The position numbers were made by a program, and so were the translations under genes. DNA of 64,000 nucleotides from JAFKFH01 sp017307375 (GTDB taxonomy: Bacteria > Pseudomonadota > Alphaproteobacteria > Ferrovibrionales > Ferrovibrionaceae), in assembly GCA_965229335.1 (NCBI GenBank), contig OZ245874.1, positions 1,488,001 to 1,552,000 of the forward strand, written 5' to 3'. Every line of letters begins with the position of its first letter. Position 1 is the first letter of the stretch. Shown here piece by piece: positions 8,266-17,107 of this stretch. A model generated the notes under the pieces. It searched no databases, had not been told where the DNA came from, and was given only the letters and a program-made list of their open reading frames with translations.

Positions 8266-9129
8266 TCAGGTTCCCGGCACCACCCGGTGCAGCGCCAGGG
8301 TGGCGGGAAAGCACAGGGCTGCGACGATCGCCATCGCCGCAGACCCCGCGGCCGCGATCAGTACCGCATCGTAGAGCGGGATGGCGGCGATCAGCAGGCC
8401 GACGGCGCGCGGCACGTCGCCGGGGGCGCGGCGGAACAGCAGCCGCAGGCCGTAGCCGGTCGCCCCGGCCAGGGCGGCACACAGTGCCAGGGCAAGCAGG
8501 CTGTCCTGCGCCGACCACAGGGCCCAGGCCAGCGGCACCGCCAGTACCGCCAGCGGCCAGGCGGCCTCCAGCCGCTCGTAGGCTTCCTGCCGCGCCGCGT
8601 AGGTCAGCCCGACGACATGGGCAAACAATCCTGCCGCACCGACGATCAGGGCCGGACGGTCGAGCTGGCCGGACAGCATCACCGCCGCGCTGACATAGCA
8701 GAGCAGCCGGCACACCCCCATGATCACCGGGGCGAGCACCGTGTGCTTGTGGACGGCATCGTAGACCAGGATCGCCGCGAACAGGGCCAGTCCCGCCGGC
8801 TCGGCCCCGGCGCCGACGGTCACGGCAAGACCCAGCCCCATCAGCACGAAGCCGGCCGCGAAGACCGCCTGCCGCGTGGCGGTGCCGCTCGGGATCGGAC
8901 GGCCGGGCCGTTCGCGGGCGTCGACCTCGGCATCGAAGGCATCGTTGAGGTACATGCCGCCGAGATAGAACGGCACCAGCGCCGCCAGCACCAGCGGCAG
9001 GCCTTCGGCGGGCGCCCCCGCCAGGATCAACCCGGCCAGTGCGTTGCTGACTACCGTCGGCAGGTTGGAAACGCGACCCAGGACCAGCGCGGCCCGCGGC
9101 CGGATCAGCAAAGTTCCTGCGACACCCAT
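8266..9129 (-). CDS. eboC: EboC: UbiA-family membrane prenyltransferase
   Basis: A 287-residue integral membrane protein with about seven to eight hydrophobic segments. Both UbiA polar motifs are visible: NDAFD with D70 nearby (residues 62-70), which binds Mg-diphosphate, and YDAVHK (123-128). UbiA enzymes transfer a polyprenyl group to an acceptor; which acceptor EboC uses is unknown. I chose the ATG at 9129 because the frame upstream of it lies inside eboE and has no membrane character. Start overlaps the end of eboE by 25 bases in another frame, indicating coupling. Confidence 0.88.
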   Translation of the reverse strand: MGVAGTLLIRPRAALVLGRVSNLPTVVSNALAGLILAGAPAEGLPLVLAALVPFYLGGMYLNDAFDAEVDARERPGRPIPSGTATRQAVFAAGFVLMGLGLAVTVGAGAEPAGLALFAAILVYDAVHKHTVLAPVIMGVCRLLCYVSAAVMLSGQLDRPALIVGAAGLFAHVVGLTYAARQEAYERLEAAWPLAVLAVPLAWALWSAQDSLLALALCAALAGATGYGLRLLFRRAPGDVPRAVGLLIAAIPLYDAVLIAAAGSAAMAIVAALCFPATLALHRVVPGT

Positions 9130-10262
9130 GCGATCTCCTTGGCGATGCCGTCGGCCACGTCGTGCTGGCGGAATTCGGCGGGCAGCACGTCCCAGGTATA
9201 GGTCTCGACCTCGAGATGCCGGGCGATCGGCCGATCGCGGTGCAGGGCGAGCACCCGTTCCAGCACGTCCCGGGTCGAACCGAGGGGCGGTATCGGCGCG
9301 GCGAAGACGGGCAGGTGGAAATGCACCCGCCATTCGCCGGCCGGATCGAGATCGCGCGCCGCCAGCGCCTCGGGCAGGTCGAGAAAGCGGCGCATCGTGC
9401 CATCGGCCGCCCGGACGACGACCTGATGCAGGTAGATCGCGTCCCGGAAGGCGGCAAGCCGGGTGCGCGCCGCATCGTCCAGCCGCTCGACGCGCAGCGC
9501 GGCGCTGAGCTGCAGCTTATGGATCGGCACGCCCGCCCCGGCCAATGCCCGCAAGGTCGGTCCCGGGGCCTCGTAGGCGACGGCCATGTGGCAGACGTCG
9601 AGGCAGAGGCCGAGGTGACGGGGCAGGGCATCGTGCGCGGCGGCGACGGACAGGTCCGCGCTGGCGGCGAGGCGTGCGGCCGCGGCGTCGGTGAACAGAT
9701 GGTCGCGGAAGAAGGCTATGGCGTCCGCCGTGGTATCCAGCAGGCACCAGGGCTCGGGCTCCAGCGCCAGCGCGACGGTGCGGCCGGTCGCCCGCTCCAG
9801 CGCCACGAGATCGGCGACCATGTGCAGGAGCCCGTCGGCGATCTCGGCGGCCCGGCCCTGCGCCTTCGGGGCGAAACCGCCGGGCACGGTGCTGATCGTC
9901 GCGATCTCGCCCTCCGGCACCAGCGCGGCCATGACGGCGGCGAGATCGCCGGTGTAGCGGCGGCGTTCCGGCGTCGTCCAGTCAGGTTCGTAGACCGCTT
10001 CCTTGACCGGCGTGCCGTGGAACGGGCCATAGGGAAAGCCGTTCATCGTGTAGGCGAGATAGCCCTCCTCGGCGAAGATCCGGCCGAGCAGGGCTGTGGC
10101 CGCCACGGGATCGGCGGCGGCCTCGGCCGACAGGCGCAACCCGACGGGGAACGGCGCATCGGGCGAGACCCGCGCCTTGACCACCCGCACCGGTCCGCGC
10201 AGCGCGGCCGCGACTTCGGCGAGCGTCTGGGTCGGATGCACGTTGAGGCAATAGCCGAGCAT
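9105..10262 (-). CDS. eboE: EboE: TIM-barrel sugar-isomerase-like metabolite-traffic protein
   Basis: A 385-residue xylose-isomerase-like TIM barrel. Likely metal-binding residues include Glu in ALEPEPW, Asp/His in LCLDVCHMAV, and His/Glu in the later barrel strands (HLEVETYTWDVLP). EboE proteins are annotated as metabolite-traffic proteins; the reaction is undefined. The gene starts at ATG 10262, sharing one base with the eboD stop (TGATG), and overlaps eboC by 25 bases, so eboD-eboE-eboC form one tight transcript. Confidence 0.88.
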   Translation of the reverse strand: MLGYCLNVHPTQTLAEVAAALRGPVRVVKARVSPDAPFPVGLRLSAEAAADPVAATALLGRIFAEEGYLAYTMNGFPYGPFHGTPVKEAVYEPDWTTPERRRYTGDLAAVMAALVPEGEIATISTVPGGFAPKAQGRAAEIADGLLHMVADLVALERATGRTVALALEPEPWCLLDTTADAIAFFRDHLFTDAAAARLAASADLSVAAAHDALPRHLGLCLDVCHMAVAYEAPGPTLRALAGAGVPIHKLQLSAALRVERLDDAARTRLAAFRDAIYLHQVVVRAADGTMRRFLDLPEALAARDLDPAGEWRVHFHLPVFAAPIPPLGSTRDVLERVLALHRDRPIARHLEVETYTWDVLPAEFRQHDVADGIAKEIAWVSQELC

Positions 10263-11437
10263 CACGCAGCCTCGCGCGCCGCCAGCCAGTCGATCGCGCG
10301 ACCGACCAGGACATCGTCCATCGCGTTGACCTCGACCCCGATGCCGACGGCTTCCAGCAGCGTCACGGTCAACCGCCCGCCGAGATGCTCGCGGAATTCT
10401 TCCAGCCCGGCGAGCACGACCGGCTGGCCGCTCGCGTCGCGCTCGGCCAGCAGCGGGTGCCAGAGGCGAAAGCCCAGCCGTTCCAGCAGGGTGGCGACGC
10501 GCTCCTCGATGCCCGTCGGCGCCATGCCGGCCAGCACCGAGTAGCGGGTATCGAGCGCCACGCCGATCGCGACCGCCTCGCCGTGCCGCAGGTGATGGCG
10601 GCTGAGGCTCTCCAGCTTGTGCGCGGCCCAGTGGCCGAAGTCGAGCGGCCGGGCCGAGCCCTGCTCGAACGGATCGCCGCCTTGTGCGATCTGCCGCATA
10701 TGCAGTTCGGCGCAGCGGCGGACCAGCCAGGCCAGCGCCTCCGGGGCCAGGGCGGCAAGCCTGTGGGCCGACGTCTCCAGCCAGTCGAAGAAGGCAGCAT
10801 CGCGGATCAGGGCGACCTTGACCGCCTCGGCCATGCCGGCGATGCGCTCGCGCGCCGGCAGCATGTCCAGGAAATCGGCGTCGTTGACCACGGCCCATGG
10901 CGGGGCGAAGGTGCCGATCTGGTTCTTCGCGCCGCGGCGGTTGATCGCGGTCTTGACCCCGACCCCGCCGTCGTTCTGCGCCAGCACCGTGGTCGGCACG
11001 CGGATCAGGCGGACGCCGCGATGTGCAGTCGAGGCTGCGAGGCCCACGGCATCGAGGAAGGCGCCGCCACCCACCGCCACGACATAGGAATGTCTGTCTA
11101 TACCGTGGTCGAGAATGATGTCGTGCATCTCCCCGATCAGATGCGCCTCGTTCTTGATCGTCTCGCCGCCCGGCATCATCCGCGGCGGCAGTACCAGGAC
11201 GGGCAGGTCGTCGCGCGTGCCGAAATGGGCCGTGATGGCGGCGGCGAGGTCGGGGCGGGAACTGGCGACACCGAGATCGACGAAGACGACACAACGTGGC
11301 CGGGGAAGCGTGGCCGCACAGTCCATCACCGTCGCCAGCGTGCCGTTTCCCGGGTCGAAGCAGCCGCGGGTGAAAGCCACCGCATAGTCGTAGGTCACCG
11401 CGAAGCGCTGGCGAACGATGGCCGCGGCCTGCTGCAT
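10262..11437 (-). CDS. eboD: EboD: 3-dehydroquinate-synthase-like protein
   Basis: A 391-residue sugar-phosphate cyclase-superfamily protein. The NAD-binding VAVGGGAFLDAVG and the downstream PTTVLAQNDGGVG and GAKNQIGTF segments match the dehydroquinate synthase fold; the metal-binding HGEAVAIG motif is present. It is EboD by context and should not be taken for the housekeeping AroB. Start set at the ATG at 11437, which has a well-placed AGGGGA 7 bases upstream; an in-frame ATG at 11458 would add seven residues. It is first in the eboD-eboE-eboC transcript and divergent from the VioB-like operon. Confidence 0.87.
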   Translation of the reverse strand: MQQAAAIVRQRFAVTYDYAVAFTRGCFDPGNGTLATVMDCAATLPRPRCVVFVDLGVASSRPDLAAAITAHFGTRDDLPVLVLPPRMMPGGETIKNEAHLIGEMHDIILDHGIDRHSYVVAVGGGAFLDAVGLAASTAHRGVRLIRVPTTVLAQNDGGVGVKTAINRRGAKNQIGTFAPPWAVVNDADFLDMLPARERIAGMAEAVKVALIRDAAFFDWLETSAHRLAALAPEALAWLVRRCAELHMRQIAQGGDPFEQGSARPLDFGHWAAHKLESLSRHHLRHGEAVAIGVALDTRYSVLAGMAPTGIEERVATLLERLGFRLWHPLLAERDASGQPVVLAGLEEFREHLGGRLTVTLLEAVGIGVEVNAMDDVLVGRAIDWLAAREAA

Positions 11438-11578
11438 GACACGATCCCCTGGTTGCATCGTTGCTGCATCAGCACGTCAGATAATCGTCAATATCGCCAA
11501 CGACGCCACGCTCTGCAATGCGTTAACGAGACATTACGTGAAAATAACATCTCATAGGTAGTAATTCGGGTTGCCAAC

Positions 11579-11604
11579 TTGTCCAGAAATACACATCCTG
11601 GACG
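11579..11604. promoter_or_regulatory. Inverted repeat in the eboD / VioB-like divergent region
   Basis: The 285-base gap between eboD and the VioB-like operon is AT-rich compared with its surroundings and holds GTCCAG (11581-11586) and CTGGAC (11598-11603), a perfect 6-bp inverted repeat with an 11-base spacer. It could be an operator shared by both transcription units. No regulator gene lies next to it. Function is inferred only from position. Confidence 0.3.
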
Positions 11605-11722
11605 CAACCGCACCGGCATTAAAATTACATAAGAGCAGCTTTCACGTGTCGAAAGGCTGTATCGGCCGCGTCGAGTCCGCGTTCGCGACAAATTTCCGGA
11701 TCCACGCCCGAAGGGGGATGGC

Positions 11723-13756
11723 ATGAGCTATCTGAACCTGCCGCGCCTGACGTTTGCCGGCCTGTTCGAGGCCGACGTCAACACGGTCAACAACGATGTC
11801 CGCAATTTCTCGGTGCCGACCTTCGAGCCGCGCTTCCAGACCCCGCAGCGCCCGGCCGACGATGGCAAGATCCAGTACAATGGCTGGTGGAACCCCGACG
11901 GGTCGAATGCCTTCCGCCTGCTGAACTGCGTGGTCACCGGCGCGGTGACGGGGGTCGATACGGCGAGCACGCCGGAACTGGCGCTGCGCCTCAATGCCCA
12001 GGTCGGCCGAACCGCCGCCAAGATCGTCGACCTCGATCCCCAGTTCCAATTCGCCTCGGCGCTATGGTGCCTGCGGATCGAATTGACCGACGGGGCCGAG
12101 ACCCTGATGGCGGCGACGCTGATGCCGACCTGCTTCCGCGACATCTACTTTGCCCGGGTGATCGACAAGGGGACCGGCCAGCCGGTGCCGCAGAGCCCGG
12201 GGGCGTCGGCCCGGTTCACCGGCACCCTGCACCAGATCGTCTGGGGGGCGGGGTCCGCGCGCTATCCGGCCCTGCAGGCCTTGCAGGCCGAGGCGCTGGC
12301 AAATCAAGGCCGTCTCGGCTGCAGCCTGCTGACCTACGGCTACAGCAAGACACCGCAGGCAGAGGGTTTCACCTTCGGCACCGTGATCGGTTCGATCGGT
12401 CCGTGGTTCAACGGCGACCCGCTGATGTTCGCGCGGTCGCGCCGCTTCGCCCCGACGGGCCAGCTTCCCGGGGGAATCAACTGGATGGACGGGGCCGTAT
12501 CGGCCGACCAGTCGACGCTCAGCCTCGATTTCGGCAACTCGCTGCCGATGTGGCTGCTGCCCTCGCCTGGACCGGACGGCGAGATCATCGTGCCGCAGGA
12601 TCTTGGGCCGCTCACCGTCGTCGTGCTGACGCATGCCGACAAAGACGGCTCTTCCGACGCCGCTTCGCCGCTGGCGGCTTGCGGAGCCACGCTCGCGGCC
12701 GAGCTGTGCGTCGAAATCGGCACGTTGACCGGCTATGACGTCGCCTGGCTGCGCCGAACCGGCGGCATCGCCGATTTCGCGATCCCTGCGGCGGCGAAGG
12801 CCTTGATCGCCGACCATCCGCTGGCGATCCTCAAGAACGGCAACGTCGTCCTGATCCGCGAGACGATCGGCGGGCTGTTCGTGCGCGCCGACAATTTTGT
12901 CCAGCGTCTCGACGCGGCTCCGACCGGCTGGCTGCCGGCGTCGGTCAGCCTCTATGCCATGCGCTACGGCCAGCCCTATGCCGGGGCGCCGCTCACCGCC
13001 TCGCTCGATCCCGTTTCCACCGGCAATGGCGGTGACGGGGGCAATGCCGCCGATCCGCCGCAGGCGCCGATACCGCCGAACAACGTGCCGGCCGACAAGA
13101 TATCGATGCCGCAGCCAACCATGACAGCCGGCGCCGACGGTATCGCCGAGATGGCCGTCTCATACTGCAACCCCGAAAATCCGCGCGGCTATATCGACGG
13201 CCAGATCTACCAGTTCAGCTATTCCTTCGATCTGCCCTCCCAGTCGCCGATGCCGATTTTCGAAGGCATCTGGTTCCATATTCGCGACGCCTTCGTGCCG
13301 CCCGCGACGCCGAGCTGGGCGACCGACGTGGCGCCGATCCTGACGCAATACGGCAATCTCTATCCGATCATGAGCCGCGGGCTGTTCGACATCGCCGACT
13401 ACGCGACGGTGACGGCGAACGCGCGCCTGCTGTTCTTCGCCTTCACCCGCTCGATCGACGATGCCAACTACATGCCGGCGACGCGCGACATGTCGGCCGG
13501 CAAGATGCGGATGCTGGTCGAATGGCTGGCCGGCTATCTGCCCGGCGGACTTCCCGTCGATGCCGGCCTGCCGGTCCTGCCCGAGGGCGCCGTGCTCACG
13601 TCGCCGGCCCTGCCGCCGGTCACGCCGGCCGCTCATCCGCGGCGCCTCCGACCGGCCACCGCCAAGGCCGCCATCGACCGGCTGGGGCCGGGCAACGAGG
13701 GCAAGACGGCGGCGATCCGCAACTACCTCGAAGACATCGCCGGTTCGGCGGGCTGA
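11723..13756 (+). CDS. VioB N-terminal-region-like protein
   Basis: A 677-residue cytoplasmic protein. Its start (LNLPRLTFAGLFEADVNTVN) resembles the opening of VioB/RebD-type enzymes, which begin with a FPRIHFRG-like strand. Its C-terminal third contains YGNLYPIMSRGLFDIADY (~543-560) and YMPATRDMSAGKMRML (~583-598), matching the part of VioB that directly precedes its ferritin-like domain. The ferritin-like part is absent here and is supplied by the next gene, so the pair looks like a VioB split in two. VioB and RebD are heme proteins that dimerise an indole-3-pyruvate imine in violacein and rebeccamycin synthesis; the substrate here is unknown. AAGGGGGATGGC precedes the ATG. Resemblance is from memory, not a search. 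Confidence 0.7.
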   Translation: MSYLNLPRLTFAGLFEADVNTVNNDVRNFSVPTFEPRFQTPQRPADDGKIQYNGWWNPDGSNAFRLLNCVVTGAVTGVDTASTPELALRLNAQVGRTAAKIVDLDPQFQFASALWCLRIELTDGAETLMAATLMPTCFRDIYFARVIDKGTGQPVPQSPGASARFTGTLHQIVWGAGSARYPALQALQAEALANQGRLGCSLLTYGYSKTPQAEGFTFGTVIGSIGPWFNGDPLMFARSRRFAPTGQLPGGINWMDGAVSADQSTLSLDFGNSLPMWLLPSPGPDGEIIVPQDLGPLTVVVLTHADKDGSSDAASPLAACGATLAAELCVEIGTLTGYDVAWLRRTGGIADFAIPAAAKALIADHPLAILKNGNVVLIRETIGGLFVRADNFVQRLDAAPTGWLPASVSLYAMRYGQPYAGAPLTASLDPVSTGNGGDGGNAADPPQAPIPPNNVPADKISMPQPTMTAGADGIAEMAVSYCNPENPRGYIDGQIYQFSYSFDLPSQSPMPIFEGIWFHIRDAFVPPATPSWATDVAPILTQYGNLYPIMSRGLFDIADYATVTANARLLFFAFTRSIDDANYMPATRDMSAGKMRMLVEWLAGYLPGGLPVDAGLPVLPEGAVLTSPALPPVTPAAHPRRLRPATAKAAIDRLGPGNEGKTAAIRNYLEDIAGSAG

Positions 13757-13771
13757 AGCGGGAGACGGACG

Positions 13772-14815
13772 ATGCTGAAGATCGAACGCAAGTATGTCGA
13801 CCAGGTCCGCCAGGCGGCGGTCCCGGCCGACCTCTACGACGCCGTGCAGAAGGCGATCGAGCTCGAACATTCGACGATCCCGACCTATCTCTGTGCCTAC
13901 TTCACGCTGAAGACCGGCACCAACCAGGAGGTGGCCTCGATCATCCGCAGCGTGGTGATGGAGGAGATGCTGCATATGTGCATCGCCTCCAACCTGATGA
14001 TCGCGATCGGGGGGCATCCGGTGATCGACAAGCCGGGCTTCGTCCCGGTCTATCCGGGGCCGCTGCCGATGAATATCGGCGATGTCGTGGTGCCGCTGCA
14101 GAAATGCTCGCTCGACCTGATCCAGAACGTGTTCATGGAAATCGAGAAGCCCGAGCATCCGATCGAGTTTCCGACGTTGCTCAAGGCCGACGGCACCGCG
14201 CAATACGCAACGATCGGCGAGTTCTATGCCGCGATCGACGCCAAGCTGCGCGAACTGGGCCAGTCGGCGTTCATCGGCCGGTTCGACGAGGAATTCGTCG
14301 ACAACAGCTGGTTCCCGCCCGATCAGCTGTTCCCGATCACCAGCCCGCGCAGCGCCTCGGACGCCATCCAGGTGATCGTCCGCCAGGGCGAGGGGACGCC
14401 GACCTCGCCACTCGATGCCCAGGGCGAGGTCGCGCACTACTATCGCTTCGAGCAGATCGTGAAGGGGCGCCTCCTGGTGCAGGATCGTACCGAGCCCACC
14501 GGCTTTGCCTTCCGCGGCGCGGTCGTGGCGCTCGACGACCGGGCGGTCTGGAACATGCAGCCTAATCCCGACCCCGACAGGCTGCCGGCCGGCAGCCGGG
14601 CGCGCCATGTCTCGATCCTGTTCGCCTACACCTACACCCAGCTCCTCGGGGCGCTGCATGACACGTTCAACGGCGATCCCCGCGCCTTCGATCGGGTGAT
14701 GGGCCTGATGTACGACCTGCGGCTGCAGGCGCAGGAAGTGCTATCGATACCGCTGCCGGGCGACGCGGCGCTGCAGACCGGCCTGGCCTTCCGCTACCAG
14801 CCCTACGCTTCCTGA
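13772..14815 (+). CDS. Ferritin-like protein, iminophenyl-pyruvate dimer synthase (VioB C-terminal) type
   Basis: A 347-residue helical protein. The N-terminal helices carry a ferritin-like carboxylate/histidine set: IELEHSTIPTYL (Glu30/Glu32) and VVMEEMLHM (Glu65xxHis68). This spacing and the surrounding residues match the ferritin-like domain that forms the C-terminal part of VioB-type enzymes. It begins 15 bases after the VioB-N-like gene with a GGGAG ribosome binding site, so the two products are probably made together and may form a complex. No amino-acid oxidase of the VioA/RebO type, which supplies the imine substrate in known pathways, is adjacent. Metal or heme dependence cannot be read from the sequence alone. 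Confidence 0.78.
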   Translation: MLKIERKYVDQVRQAAVPADLYDAVQKAIELEHSTIPTYLCAYFTLKTGTNQEVASIIRSVVMEEMLHMCIASNLMIAIGGHPVIDKPGFVPVYPGPLPMNIGDVVVPLQKCSLDLIQNVFMEIEKPEHPIEFPTLLKADGTAQYATIGEFYAAIDAKLRELGQSAFIGRFDEEFVDNSWFPPDQLFPITSPRSASDAIQVIVRQGEGTPTSPLDAQGEVAHYYRFEQIVKGRLLVQDRTEPTGFAFRGAVVALDDRAVWNMQPNPDPDRLPAGSRARHVSILFAYTYTQLLGALHDTFNGDPRAFDRVMGLMYDLRLQAQEVLSIPLPGDAALQTGLAFRYQPYAS

Positions 14816-14844
14816 CATCGAGCGACCGGAGGAGACGTCATCCC

Positions 14845-15897
14845 ATGCGTGGCACACGGTTCCTGGCCGCAATGGCCATCATCGCCGCGGGGTTCGGCCT
14901 CGCCGCGCCCGCGGCGCGCGCCGACGACGGCGACATCTACTCGACCTATGGCGCCCACAACCCGCCGGACAAGTCCAATTGCCAGAACCCCAAGACCTGC
15001 GTCTACAGGCGCAGCAAGGGCGAGCCGAGCAACCCGCGCTGGCCGGCGTACTGGACGTCGAGCTGGAACATGTACCGCGTCTATGAGGGCTTCCAGCAAC
15101 ACCCGCCACCCTATGACGGTAAGCCGCCGGCCGGCACCACCTACGAGGAATCCCGCGGCACGACCTATTACGATTCGACCATCAGGACACCACATGGCCG
15201 CGGCGCGATGGAGGAGCATTACGAGAAGAAATGCCTGCCGATCTTCCCGATGGAGAACAACTACAGCTGTTCGTTCATCTCGCTCGGTCCGATCGCCTTC
15301 TTCGTGACCTATGACGACCGCCCGAAGGACATGCCCAAGGTCTGCCTGTTCTCGCCGCTGAACCATCCGCCAGCCCGCGACTTCATCAAGCATCTGCCCT
15401 ACAGCCTGGCCGACAGCATGCGCACCAATCCGGACGGCAAGGGCAAGCCCAGGCTGCAGGGCTATTCGTTCTGGATGGATCCGGCCTCCAAGCCGACGGG
15501 CAAGATCATGCAGACCGGCGTCAGCCCGGACCGTACGGCCGATGGCTACATCATGTTCGGCTATGGCTTCTACGCCCAGGCCACCCCCGACGCGGTCGAC
15601 AGGAAGGCCAAGCCCTATCGACACCCGCATTCGTTCTACTTCTCCGGGTTCCCGGGTTTTCCGCCGGGCTCCGGCGCGCAGCCGCAGCAGTATTTCGCGC
15701 CGATCGTCAGTCAGAACTATACCGATTTCGCGATGCGCAAGCCGAACCGGGCCGAGACCTGGGACCAGGTCTGGAACCTGGACTACAAGACTCTGCCGAA
15801 ATGCCAGTTGTTCAACCCGCCGGGCAGCGCCCTGACGGCCACGGCCGGGGGCGCGGCCAAGCGGCCCCCGACCTGGGGCGACCTGAAGAAGGACTGA
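14845..15897 (+). CDS. Secreted protein of unknown family in the VioB-like operon
   Basis: A 350-residue protein with a clear Sec signal peptide: basic MRGTR, a hydrophobic core of alanines and isoleucines, and a likely cleavage after ARA (~residue 26). The mature part is rich in Tyr, Pro, Gly and Phe and contains several cysteines (NCQNPKTC, KKCLP, YSC, KVC, PKC) that could form periplasmic disulfides. No enzyme motif is recognised. It lies 29 bases after the ferritin-like gene with a GGAGGAG ribosome binding site and is followed by a terminator-like hairpin, so it is the last gene of the operon. A role outside the cytoplasm, linked to the product of the two upstream proteins, is an inference. 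Confidence 0.75.
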   Translation: MRGTRFLAAMAIIAAGFGLAAPAARADDGDIYSTYGAHNPPDKSNCQNPKTCVYRRSKGEPSNPRWPAYWTSSWNMYRVYEGFQQHPPPYDGKPPAGTTYEESRGTTYYDSTIRTPHGRGAMEEHYEKKCLPIFPMENNYSCSFISLGPIAFFVTYDDRPKDMPKVCLFSPLNHPPARDFIKHLPYSLADSMRTNPDGKGKPRLQGYSFWMDPASKPTGKIMQTGVSPDRTADGYIMFGYGFYAQATPDAVDRKAKPYRHPHSFYFSGFPGFPPGSGAQPQQYFAPIVSQNYTDFAMRKPNRAETWDQVWNLDYKTLPKCQLFNPPGSALTATAGGAAKRPPTWGDLKKD

Positions 15898-15905
15898 GCG
15901 CCCGA

Positions 15906-15938
15906 CCCGCGGACCTGCGCCGTGTGCGGGTCCGCGGG
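15906..15938 (+). terminator. Strong hairpin at the end of the VioB-like operon
   Basis: CCCGCGGACC (15906-15915) pairs perfectly with GGTCCGCGGG (15929-15938) across a 13-base loop, starting 9 bases after the stop of the secreted protein. There is no T-tract, so termination may be inefficient or Rho-aided. It separates the operon from the ATPase gene that follows. Confidence 0.55.
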
Positions 15939-15958
15939 CGTGATGCTATGGTCGGGGC

Positions 15959-17107
15959 ATGCTGACCCAGCTTGCCATTGCCGGCTATCGATCCATTCGC
16001 GACCTTACCCTCGGCCTGCGCCCGCTCAACGTGGTCACCGGGGCCAATGGCAGCGGCAAGTCGAGCCTCTATCGGGCCTTGCGGCTGCTGTCGGAGACGG
16101 CGCAGGGCCGGCTTGTCGCCTCCCTGGCACAAGAAGGCGGCCTCGCCTCGGTGCTGTGGGCCGGGCCCGAGCAGATCAGCCGGTCGATGCGGGCCGGCGA
16201 GCACCCGGTTCAGGGGACCAGGCGCGCCGCGGTGGTCAGCCTGAAGCTTGGCTTCACCACCGATGATTTCGGCTATGCAGTCGACCTCGGCCTGCCGGTC
16301 GGGGGACCGTTCCCGCTCGATCCCGAGATCAAGGTCGAGGCGATGTGGGCCGGGCAGACGGTGCGTCCAGCCAACATGTTCGCCGAGCGTCGGGGGCCGA
16401 CAGTCCGCCTGCGCCGCCATGCCACCGGCAACTGGCGGCGTCTCGCGACCCTGCTGGCCCCCTATGACAGCATGGTGACCCATTGTGCCGACCCGGAGGA
16501 TGGCCTGGAACTGCTGCGCATGCGCGACCGGATGCGCAATTGGCGCTTCTACGATTCGCTGCGTACCGACCGCGAAGCGCCGGCGCGGCGGCCCCACGTG
16601 CTCACCTATACGCCGGTCCTGGCAAGCGACGGCGGCGATCTTGCCGCGGCGCTGACGACGATCCGCGCGATCGGCGATGCCCACGGCCTGGCCGAGGCGA
16701 TCGACGATGCCTTTCCCGGCGCGACGCTCGAGATCGGTGGCGGCGATCATGCCGGTCTGGGCATGCGCCAGACCGGCCTGCTGCGGCCGATGGCAGCCGC
16801 CGAGCTGTCCGACGGTACCTTGCGCTACCTGTTGCTGATCGCCGCCCTGATGTCGCCGCGCCCGCCCGAGATCATGGTGCTGAACGAGCCCGAGGCGAGC
16901 CTGCATCCGCAGTTGCTCGAACCCCTGGCCCGCCTGCTGATCAAGGCGGCGGCACAGTGCCAGATCGTCGTCGTCTCCCACAGCCATCCGCTCGTCGAGA
17001 CGCTGCGGCAGGACGAAACCGTGGCAATATTCCGCCTGGAGAAAGATTTCGGCGAGACCCGCGTCGACCAAGCGGGCGACGCACGCTGGGCCTGGCCCGC
17101 GCGCTGA
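15959..17107 (+). CDS. AAA/OLD-type ATP-binding protein
   Basis: A 382-residue ABC/SMC-like ATPase of the COG4637-type 'predicted ATPase' class. Walker A is GANGSGKSSL (residues ~28-37), with the preceding GYRSIRDLTL typical of RecF/OLD-like proteins. ELSDGTLRYLLL is the signature-like motif, EIMVLNEPEASLHP is Walker B with catalytic Glu, and SHSHPLV contains the switch His. There is no C-terminal TOPRIM nuclease domain, so it is not a full OLD nuclease. No partner gene is adjacent on the same strand, and a hairpin separates it from the operon upstream. Function unknown; a DNA- or stress-related role is a guess. Confidence 0.82.
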   Translation: MLTQLAIAGYRSIRDLTLGLRPLNVVTGANGSGKSSLYRALRLLSETAQGRLVASLAQEGGLASVLWAGPEQISRSMRAGEHPVQGTRRAAVVSLKLGFTTDDFGYAVDLGLPVGGPFPLDPEIKVEAMWAGQTVRPANMFAERRGPTVRLRRHATGNWRRLATLLAPYDSMVTHCADPEDGLELLRMRDRMRNWRFYDSLRTDREAPARRPHVLTYTPVLASDGGDLAAALTTIRAIGDAHGLAEAIDDAFPGATLEIGGGDHAGLGMRQTGLLRPMAAAELSDGTLRYLLLIAALMSPRPPEIMVLNEPEASLHPQLLEPLARLLIKAAAQCQIVVVSHSHPLVETLRQDETVAIFRLEKDFGETRVDQAGDARWAWPAR

